22,928 bases of DNA, taken from NCBI GenBank assembly GCA_018679695.1, contig JAHHKH010000414.1, positions 1-22,928 of the forward strand, read 5' to 3'. Of the stretch, positions 17,196 through 22,928 are shown in pieces. Both the position numbers and the translations under genes were made by a program. Position 1 is the stretch's first letter, and every line of letters starts with the position of its first letter. This stretch comes from Maribacter sp. (GTDB lineage Bacteria; Bacteroidota; Bacteroidia; Flavobacteriales; Flavobacteriaceae). The notes under the pieces were generated by a model. It saw only the letters and a list, made by a program, of their open reading frames with translations. It had not been told where the DNA came from and made no database searches.

Positions 17196-17236
17196 CATTT
17201 TCATAGGATGAGATCAAAAGACGATCTTGATCTAAC

Positions 17237-18688
17237 CTATTTTTTTGTAAATACGGCTTCCATTTCTTCCAATGTCTTGCCTTTGGTTTCAGGGATATAT
17301 TTCCAAACGAACAAGATGATAATCACTATAAATCCTGAAAATAGAAAATAGGGTAGGGCATTGTTCCATGTTCCGCCATCCATAATCAGTCTATTGGTAT
17401 CACTCTCAACAACTATGGGGAAGGTCTGTGATACAAAATAATTGGCCAACCATTGGCCTGCCACTGCGACAGACATGGCCGCACTTCTAATTTTATTGGG
17501 AAAAATCTCAGATAACAATACCCAAACTATCGGACCCATCGACATCGCGAATGCACCTATAAAGATTAAAACACCAATTAAACTTAATATACCTTCAAAA
17601 GTAGAAATTGTGGGTAAACCGGCTGAATTCAGCTGGGAATAATCACTGAAATATAAGGTGAAGCCCATTATCAGAAAACCTACCAACATTCCAAAGCCAC
17701 CAATAATCAGTAACGGTTTTCTACCTAATTTATCTACGGTGAACATCGCTATAAAAGTAAATACCAAGTTGACCGTAGCGAGTAATATTTGTTGTAATAA
17801 AATGTCGTCTTGTCCAAAACCTAGAGCTTGTTCAAAAATATCGGCACCATAATAGAGTACCGCATTGATTCCTGTAAACTGTTGCAATATTGATAATATG
17901 GTACCAATGATGACAATGGGTAACATGGTCTTACTAAAAATCGAGGCTTTTACTGCAGTACTTTCCGCCTTGATCGAATCCCTGATTTCCTTTATTTCCT
18001 TGGTGGCGATATCCGAGCCATGTATTCTTGTCAAAATGTTTTCAGCTTCTTCTTCTTTTCCTTTGATCATTAACCAACGCGGACTTTTGGGTACAAAAAA
18101 CAATAAGATCAAGAATAGTCCGGCCGGTATCAATTCCGACCAAAACATGTTGCGCCATCCAAAAGCGATATTTTCACTTTCGCTCAGTTTGGCTCCAATG
18201 AAATAAGTAACTAGGAAAACAACAAAAAACCCAATAACAACTGCCAGTTGATAAAAGGTCACTAATATCCCCCTGTTCTTTGCAGGAGCTATCTCAGCAA
18301 TGTACATTGGGGCGTTCATAGAGGCCATACCTATGGCAACACCCCCTATAAGTCTGAATACGACCAACAATGTGGTCGATTCTGGCAGCATACTTGGCAA
18401 CCCGGAACCCCAGGCTGAAATCATAAAAAGCACCGCTGCAATGATCAATGATTTTTTTCTTCCAATAGCCTTACTTATAAGGCCTGCCGACGCAGCACCT
18501 GCCAAAGCCCCTAAGAGGGCGCTACTCACAATAAAACCTTTTAGAGCCCCCGTTAATTCAAAATATTTTGAAAAATAAAATTGGGTGCCGTTTATTACTC
18601 CAGTATCATAACCAAACAATAACCCCCCAAGGGTTATCACAATGGTAATAAAATAAATATTGATTTTTGTTGTCGACATTTTGCCCAT
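17237..18688 (-). CDS. Sugar porter family MFS transporter
   Basis: A 483-residue, 12-helix carrier of the sugar porter family (XylE/GLUT-like), expected to import a monosaccharide with protons. Visible signatures are GYDTGVINGTQ (26-36), GRKKS in loop 2-3 (76-80), the R...GG.A.GM segment with MYIAEIAPAKNRG (128-140), PKSPRWL (200-206), QQFTGINAVLYYG at the start of helix 7, DKLGRKPLL in loop 8-9, and PETKGKTLEEME (466-477). The QQxxGxN residues that contact sugar in XylE are kept, so a hexose or pentose substrate is likely but not identifiable. The ATG at 18688 and one at 18679 are both possible starts. A perfect palindrome sits about 83 bases upstream and may be an operator. No sugar-metabolism gene is adjacent. 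Confidence 0.93.
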   Translation of the reverse strand: MGKMSTTKINIYFITIVITLGGLLFGYDTGVINGTQFYFSKYFELTGALKGFIVSSALLGALAGAASAGLISKAIGRKKSLIIAAVLFMISAWGSGLPSMLPESTTLLVVFRLIGGVAIGMASMNAPMYIAEIAPAKNRGILVTFYQLAVVIGFFVVFLVTYFIGAKLSESENIAFGWRNMFWSELIPAGLFLILLFFVPKSPRWLMIKGKEEEAENILTRIHGSDIATKEIKEIRDSIKAESTAVKASIFSKTMLPIVIIGTILSILQQFTGINAVLYYGADIFEQALGFGQDDILLQQILLATVNLVFTFIAMFTVDKLGRKPLLIIGGFGMLVGFLIMGFTLYFSDYSQLNSAGLPTISTFEGILSLIGVLIFIGAFAMSMGPIVWVLLSEIFPNKIRSAAMSVAVAGQWLANYFVSQTFPIVVESDTNRLIMDGGTWNNALPYFLFSGFIVIIILFVWKYIPETKGKTLEEMEAVFTKK

Positions 18689-18770
18689 ATTGGTTTGGTT
18701 TAAGGTTATTTATTTAGAATTTTTATTTCTTACTAAGGCACTTGTTTCTATCAGGATTTATGGTTAATAA

Positions 18771-18782
18771 TACGAATTCGTA
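18771..18782. promoter_or_regulatory. Candidate palindromic operator upstream of the sugar porter
   Basis: TACGAATTCGTA is a perfect 12-bp palindrome in the 206-base gap upstream of the sugar porter gene. Its size and symmetry suit a dimeric regulator such as a LacI- or GntR-type repressor, but no regulator gene is in view and the motif matches no consensus I can name. The gap also holds TATATTTG on the minus strand (18860-18853), an exact -7 match without a clear -33 partner. If that box is real, the palindrome lies downstream of the start site. Confidence 0.3.
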
Positions 18783-18894
18783 ACGAAATAGATTAAGCCG
18801 TTAACCTTTTATAATAATAATTGTCTCTACCGTGCCAAAATAACAAACGTCCCAAATATACTTTTTTGTTCGGGAATTGCCCCTCTGGAATCTT

Positions 18895-19401
18895 TTAAAT
18901 ATTTAACTTTTTCATATTGACTTGATTGGAAAATTGTTTCAACAAGATTCTTAATTTTGGGTCAATGTGATTTATGCAAAAAGGTTTTTTCGGATTTTTA
19001 TAATAGTAGTTGGCAAACTGCTCTTCAGAAGGTTTAAATTTATGAAACAATAGTACGAGGACAATTAGATTTTTAGCATACTCTTTTTGTATTGACAGAA
19101 GCATCTGTTTAACTTCATTACGTTCCCCTTTCGAAAATACATATATGGCCGAACGATATTTGGAACGCATCTGGTGATTGACCGTACTCTTATGGGTTCT
19201 TAAATGAATTTCAACCAATAGATGCAACGGTATTGTATTGGGGTTATAGTGAACAATGACAGCTTCTGAGAAGCTGCTGTTTTCCCCAGTTGATGCAATA
19301 AAACCTTGTTCTACCTTGGACACACCAATCAAAGATTGAAATACCGCTTCGGTACACCAATGGCAACCACCTCCAAATCCGATTTTTTTAAGCTCTAACA
19401 T
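18895..19401 (-). CDS. Divergent MsrA-like methionine sulfoxide reductase
   Basis: A 168-residue protein with the MsrA core. FGGGCHWCTEAVF places the catalytic Cys at C13 and the conserved Glu at E18. SFSEAVIVHYNP corresponds to the GHAEAV region (E46), and KYRSAIYVF to QYRSAIY (Y82). C142 near the C-terminus could be a recycling cysteine. Several standard residues differ: Phe replaces Trp/Gly-type residues near the active site (GCHWC for GCFWG/C), the usual HDPT aspartate is lysine (THKST, K71), the GYxGG...Y segment is shortened, and the loop before QYRS is reduced. Standard MsrA reduces methionine-S-sulfoxide in proteins. Here the fold call is firm, but the activity is less certain. It lies 197 bases downstream of the aldo/keto reductase and may have its own promoter. 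Confidence 0.8.
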   Translation of the reverse strand: MLELKKIGFGGGCHWCTEAVFQSLIGVSKVEQGFIASTGENSSFSEAVIVHYNPNTIPLHLLVEIHLRTHKSTVNHQMRSKYRSAIYVFSKGERNEVKQMLLSIQKEYAKNLIVLVLLFHKFKPSEEQFANYYYKNPKKPFCINHIDPKLRILLKQFSNQVNMKKLNI

Positions 19402-19597
19402 TATTCAGGAATTAATTGATCTTAAATCCAACACAAAAAGTGTATTATTTGAATCCAAACCATAAAGTGATTATGACAATTTGCTACAATTTGTACCATA
19501 AACAGCAAAGTGTTCCGCTGGCCTCAACCTATTGAACAAGCTTCAAGAAATTTTGGTTATTTGTAAATGCAAGTTCATTTGTCTTAATTAATTATGT

Positions 19598-20572
19598 TCA
19601 GTTCCAAGCCAGTAGTTTGCGTTCATCCCAATACAGGACTTCCGAAATTCCAAAGGCATTCAATCGTCGCAATTCATCTTCACTAAGTGTAAACGATTTG
19701 GCATTGATATTGCCCTCTAAATGCATAAGGTTGGAAGCACCGCTAAGCACCATGCTTTCCGGGATGGTATTACCACAATAATTAAGGGCTATAGCATCAA
19801 CGCCAACTCCATGTTTTAATGCCATGGTTTCAAGGGCGTTATATAAATTACTGTAATGTGCAAATTTATCATTCCTAAAAATACGTCCATTGGCCAACGC
19901 TTCTTTTACAATGAGTTTTTTCCCTTGCTTATTTAATTCATGAGCCATTGACATTATACTTTGATCCAATATATTATACGTTACTTGAAAGGCATCAAAT
20001 AATTGTGCGCCGTTAATTGATACGTCCAAAGCTCTTTTTATTACTTCTACTTGATTCATGCCAGTAGTTGTAATACCCATTTGAAGTTTATGTTCCTCTT
20101 TTAAAAATGCCAAACGCTCTAAAACCGAATTATTCTCCAAAACCTTTGTTTCCAATGTTGCTGAATGTATTTGATATATTTGTAAGTAGGATGATAAACC
20201 TTTAGACACTTCCCATTGTTCATTCAATTTTGCCAAACTATGCTCTTTCAGTTCATGCACTTTAGCTTTGGCATCAAAGTTTGCCACATAGGTGTAGCCC
20301 CATTTTGTGGCAACTTTTATAGTCTTGTCATTTATTGTTTTTAACCAATCCAAGACAATTTTTTCAGCAATTCCATATCCCGGTGCCGTATCGAAATAGC
20401 GTATTCCAAGTTGGTAGGCTTTATCAAGCACACTGAAACTGTTTGATTTAAAAGTTTCCAAATCAAAACCCGACTTACTTTCCTGGCGTAAATTAATATA
20501 TTGGGGTCTTCCCAATGCTGCAGTACCCAAACCTAATTGCATATCGTTGATTGTAATATTGTGAAACGACAC
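19598..20572 (-). CDS. Aldo/keto reductase
   Basis: A 324-residue NAD(P)H-dependent oxidoreductase with a TIM-barrel fold. The start GLGTAALGRP is the usual first strand. The catalytic tetrad is visible: D61 and Y66 in FDTAPGYG, K90 in VATKWG, and H136 in YQIHSA. Further family marks are IRYFDTAPGYG, GITTTG around strand 6, and VKEALANGRIF near strand 7. The family reduces aldehydes and ketones or works as a sugar dehydrogenase, and the sequence does not tell the substrate. The gene starts 30 bases after the 83-aa unknown and is co-directional with selO, so it is probably in the same transcript. Its presence beside SelO and MsrA suggests a role in handling reactive carbonyls or redox stress, which is inference. 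Confidence 0.92.
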   Translation of the reverse strand: MSFHNITINDMQLGLGTAALGRPQYINLRQESKSGFDLETFKSNSFSVLDKAYQLGIRYFDTAPGYGIAEKIVLDWLKTINDKTIKVATKWGYTYVANFDAKAKVHELKEHSLAKLNEQWEVSKGLSSYLQIYQIHSATLETKVLENNSVLERLAFLKEEHKLQMGITTTGMNQVEVIKRALDVSINGAQLFDAFQVTYNILDQSIMSMAHELNKQGKKLIVKEALANGRIFRNDKFAHYSNLYNALETMALKHGVGVDAIALNYCGNTIPESMVLSGASNLMHLEGNINAKSFTLSEDELRRLNAFGISEVLYWDERKLLAWN

Positions 20573-20602
20573 CTTAAGTTGTATTAAGACGTTTCCATAA
20601 AT

Positions 20603-20854
20603 TCATATAAGTTCTATATTCATTAAAAAATCAATTACCTTTTGTTCAGGCATTTCACAGGGCTTTAAGCTTTCCGATGTAGCGGTGATGTAGAAATTCA
20701 AACTTATAACATCGTTACCTCCCAATTCTTCGGCAAAGACCTTAATACTTCTGCCCTTGTTGAAATTGGATCGTGTAACACCATATTTTCTTTGTTTGTA
20801 AAGTACTTCAGAGTAACCAACAGGGATGAATTGTATGTAGTCTAGCAACCTCAT
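20603..20854 (-). CDS. 83-aa conserved-looking protein coupled to selO, unknown
   Basis: A small soluble protein of 83 residues from the ATG at 20854, which forms a TAATG one-base overlap with the selO stop. A longer frame from 20881 exists, but it would run back into selO and adds only nine residues. The protein begins MRLLDYIQFIPVGYSEVLY, then has KYGVTRSNFNKGRSIKVFA, ELGGNDVISLNFY and KPCEMPEQKVIDFL, with one cysteine (C66). It looks mostly beta-stranded with a helical start and end. I have a vague memory of similar small proteins near SelO in flavobacteria, sometimes given a methionine sulfoxide reductase name, but no MsrA or MsrB motif is visible, so I assign no function. The overlap implies translation together with SelO. 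Confidence 0.75.
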   Translation of the reverse strand: MRLLDYIQFIPVGYSEVLYKQRKYGVTRSNFNKGRSIKVFAEELGGNDVISLNFYITATSESLKPCEMPEQKVIDFLMNIELI

Positions 20855-22416
20855 TAAGAACTGCATGAGAGCATGGAACATCCCACTTTATGTCTCGCCC
20901 AATCAGGACGTTTGGCGAACCATTTTTCATTTTCTGGTTGATTGGCATAGGGTTTTTTAAGCATAGTGAACAATTCGTCTATCAATTTATAATCCCCTTT
21001 ATCAGCATCATCGATGGCCAGTTGTGCCATGTAATTTCGCAGTACATATTTAGGATTTACCCGATTCATTTTAACCTTTCGTTCTTTTGACGAAGAATGT
21101 TCCAGTAATAATCGATTGTCATATTGCTCAAACCAATTATTCCATTTCTCTTTCACCGTGCGGTTAACTTCAGAAGGGACATAAAACGCATATGAAACAA
21201 TTTTAAGGGCTTTAGCGGGACTTCCGGTTTCATAGTTACCAAGGTTTCTGAAGAATATGGTCATGTCAGTTTCGGTCAATTGCAGATTTTCCTCTAAATC
21301 CTTTATTAGTAATTTATCTTCTTCAACATTACTGAAAAGGCCCAATTTGGACCGCATCATTTTTAAATATTGGTCGTTATAAGAGGCCCTATATTCAGCC
21401 AATATGGTTTCCAGACCTTTTGTCTCTTCAATTATGGGATATAAGGCATTGGCCAGCTGGTATAAATTCCATAAAACAATATCTGGCTGACTTCCATATT
21501 TATAGCGCTTAAATTGACGGTCGGTTGTGTTGGGTGTCCATCCATGATCATAACCTTCCAGCCATCCATAAGGTCCGTAATCTATGGTTAGGCCCAGAAT
21601 AGACATATTATCGGTATTCATAACACCATGTACGAATCCTACACGCTGCCATTCGATGACCATGGCCAAACTTCGCTCAGACACTTCCTTAAAGAACTGT
21701 AAATAGCTTTCCTTGGAGGGTTTTCCAAGATGAGGAAAGAAATGTTTTATGGTATAATTGGTTAACTTTTTAAGGTTCGGTATATCTCCTCTTGCTGCAA
21801 AAATCTCAAAATTCCCAAAACGAATAAATGATGGTGAAGTTCTACAAACAATAGCTCCTTTTTCATATTCGGGGTTTCCGTCGTACATTACATCACGTAA
21901 TACTTGGTCACCGGTAATTGCAAGGGATAATGCCCTGGTGGTCGGAACACCCAGATGAAACATAGCCTCACTGCACAGGTATTCTCGAATAGAAGAGCGC
22001 AATACTGCCAAGCCATCGGCGGTTCTAGAGTAGGGGGTTTCTCCAGCTCCTTTTAATTGCAATGCCCATCGTTCTTTCTTATGCTCAACTTCACATAAAT
22101 TTATGGCACGACCATCGCCCAATTGTCCAGCCCAATTTCCAAACTGATGACCCCCATAACACATGGCATAAGGTTTTGTAGTGGGAAGAATCCCATTGCC
22201 TGTAAATACCCTCAAGAAGGTATCGCTTTTACCATCTTTGGGTGTCAATCCAATTTTTTTCAACATTTCTGGCGATACATGGATTATTTTGGGCTTCGAT
22301 GTTTTTCGTGGCATCACAAATGAAAAACACGCCTCTTTTACCTGTCTTCTTGTATTTTCTACATTTGGATCAGCAGGTAACTCAATATTGAATGTGTCTT
22401 TGATGTTCAGTTTCAT
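20854..22416 (-). CDS. selO: SelO (YdiU) protein adenylyltransferase
   Basis: A 520-residue pseudokinase-fold enzyme that transfers AMP from ATP to protein Ser, Thr or Tyr. Visible motifs (520-aa numbering): YGGHQFGNWAGQLGDGRA (about 87-104), LKGAGETPYSRTADG (121-135), LRSSIREYL (139-147), HGVMNTDNMS with D269/N270, and DYGPYG with D279. The 10-residue gap between the two Asp residues matches SelO of Pseudomonas syringae (D252, D262). The C-terminus GCSMLSCSS carries Cys where eukaryotic SelO has selenocysteine three residues from the end. The ATG at 22416 is preferred over 22452: it follows an AAAGGA stretch and leaves 14 bases after the upstream stop, whereas the longer start would overlap the upstream gene. 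Known SelO targets in E. coli are redox and metabolic proteins. Confidence 0.95.
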   Translation of the reverse strand: MKLNIKDTFNIELPADPNVENTRRQVKEACFSFVMPRKTSKPKIIHVSPEMLKKIGLTPKDGKSDTFLRVFTGNGILPTTKPYAMCYGGHQFGNWAGQLGDGRAINLCEVEHKKERWALQLKGAGETPYSRTADGLAVLRSSIREYLCSEAMFHLGVPTTRALSLAITGDQVLRDVMYDGNPEYEKGAIVCRTSPSFIRFGNFEIFAARGDIPNLKKLTNYTIKHFFPHLGKPSKESYLQFFKEVSERSLAMVIEWQRVGFVHGVMNTDNMSILGLTIDYGPYGWLEGYDHGWTPNTTDRQFKRYKYGSQPDIVLWNLYQLANALYPIIEETKGLETILAEYRASYNDQYLKMMRSKLGLFSNVEEDKLLIKDLEENLQLTETDMTIFFRNLGNYETGSPAKALKIVSYAFYVPSEVNRTVKEKWNNWFEQYDNRLLLEHSSSKERKVKMNRVNPKYVLRNYMAQLAIDDADKGDYKLIDELFTMLKKPYANQPENEKWFAKRPDWARHKVGCSMLSCSS

Positions 22417-22430
22417 GAATGATCCTTTCC

Positions 22431-22928
22431 TTATCCTATTATAGATTGCCACTTTTCGCTACGTTTTGCAATAGCCTTAATAAAAGTGCAAACAGCCACT
22501 GCTTGAAACCCTTCTTTGGTTAATTGTTCAAAAGACTTTTCAACCAAAACCTTACCAATACCATGTCCCCGTAAATTATATGGGACTTCTGAATGCACCA
22601 AAAGCATTTGGCCATCTTTAAGGGTATAATCCACATGAGCGTTGTCACCATTAATATCCAAAATGAATTGCTGGTTATTAATATCGTGAATTATTGGCAG
22701 TCTGCCAGGAATTAGTTTATTTATCCATTTTATTAAATCTTCTTTCCTAGGGTTTCTCAACTTTTTGTTTCCAATGGTGATGGCAGGAAAATTTAATTTA
22801 TGGTTTGTATAAAGGCCACGCAATTCTTCAGCATGGTCTTCATTGGCCTCTACATCTAAAAATTGATATGGCAATTGGGTCTCATCCAATACGAATTGAT
22901 AATAATGTGTCTTGCGACAGCCGGAAGC
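22431..22928 (-). CDS. Glutaredoxin-like + PF14542-type acetyltransferase fusion, 5' end cut
   Basis: The coding frame runs to the window edge, so the N-terminus is missing. At least 165 residues are visible. Residues 1-70 are a glutaredoxin/thioredoxin-fold domain: C4 in SGCRKTHYY lies in the active-site position (CxxT, so monothiol-like), PYQFLDVE is the second strand, and NFPAITIGN supplies the cis-proline (P48). Residues about 85-160 match the short GCN5-related acetyltransferases of PF14542 (NATD1-like): HSEVPYNLRGHGIGKVLVE has the acetyl-CoA loop RGHGIG (120-125), and FQAVAVCTFIKAIAKR follows. Nothing interrupts the frame between them, so this is a true fusion. The stop is 14 bases before the selO ATG. 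The substrate is unknown. An internal TTG at 22889 is not the likely start, because the active site lies before it. Confidence 0.8.
   Translation of the reverse strand, partial: ASGCRKTHYYQFVLDETQLPYQFLDVEANEDHAEELRGLYTNHKLNFPAITIGNKKLRNPRKEDLIKWINKLIPGRLPIIHDINNQQFILDINGDNAHVDYTLKDGQMLLVHSEVPYNLRGHGIGKVLVEKSFEQLTKEGFQAVAVCTFIKAIAKRSEKWQSIIG

Noticed and set aside
19402..19597. 196-base gap between the aldo/keto reductase and msrA-like genes, including a repeated ACAATTTG
   Set aside because: Two copies of an 8-mer in AT-rich DNA are weak evidence. No hairpin, small reading frame or clean promoter pair could be supported.
20855..20881. Longer start for the 83-aa protein at 20881
   Set aside because: It lies wholly within the selO end. 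The TAATG overlap at 20854 is the more usual coupling arrangement.
22417..22452. Longer selO start at 22452
   Set aside because: It would overlap the upstream gene by 22 bases, and the added residues are untypical. The ATG at 22416 has an A/G-rich ribosome site and clean spacing.
22887..22889. TTG at 22889 as the start of the acetyltransferase gene
   Set aside because: The frame stays open to the window edge, and the glutaredoxin-like active site (SGCRKT) lies upstream, so the TTG is an internal Leu codon.

Overview
The window looks like chromosomal core DNA from a marine-type member of the Flavobacteriaceae (Bacteroidota). The DNA is AT-rich. Ribosome binding sites are weak and A-rich, a few promoter candidates resemble the Bacteroidota TTTG / TAnnTTTG pattern, and the gene content is typical of the family: an LptC tail, a CNNM/CorC protein, a PpiD-like foldase, a class II HMG-CoA reductase with a GYDIA-type GHMP kinase, DPP IV, a POT transporter and a SurE/LpxB/ComEC run. 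The genus cannot be fixed from the sequence alone. I see no tRNA, rRNA, CRISPR array, insertion sequence or phage gene, and no gene-free stretch reaches 300 bases.

Layout. (1) 1-3871, plus strand: end of lptC, a 67-aa two-helix membrane protein, a CNNM/CBS/CorC membrane protein and a PpiD-like periplasmic prolyl isomerase. The theme is envelope assembly. A strong bidirectional terminator (3892-3923) closes it. (2) 3924-6148, minus strand: class II HMG-CoA reductase translationally coupled (GTGA) to a GHMP kinase whose motifs resemble phosphomevalonate kinase. This is the mevalonate route to isoprenoids. (3) 6304-9878, plus strand: secreted dipeptidyl peptidase IV and a proton-coupled di/tripeptide transporter, which fit together as peptide trimming and uptake. 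(4) 9892-14678, minus strand: a tightly packed run surE - 94-aa membrane protein - lpxB - NlpC/P60 lipoprotein - comEC, with overlaps or near-zero spacing. (5) 14881-17019, plus strand: Tsp/Prc-type C-terminal processing protease, followed by a bidirectional terminator (17167-17195). (6) 17237-18688, minus strand: sugar porter with a 12-bp perfect palindrome upstream. (7) 18895-22928, minus strand: a redox-themed cluster. It reads [glutaredoxin-like + PF14542-type acetyltransferase fusion, cut by the window edge] - SelO protein AMPylase - 83-aa conserved-looking unknown - aldo/keto reductase - divergent MsrA.

The most interesting part is the right-hand cluster. SelO is known to AMPylate redox proteins, including a glutaredoxin in E. 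coli. Here selO is 14 nt downstream of a gene with a glutaredoxin-like domain (CxxT active site), overlaps a small unknown protein by one base (TAATG), and lies near an aldo/keto reductase and an unusual MsrA that lacks several standard active-site residues. I propose it as a candidate SelO-centred redox protein-modification module. Linking the genes functionally is inference from proximity and domain knowledge.
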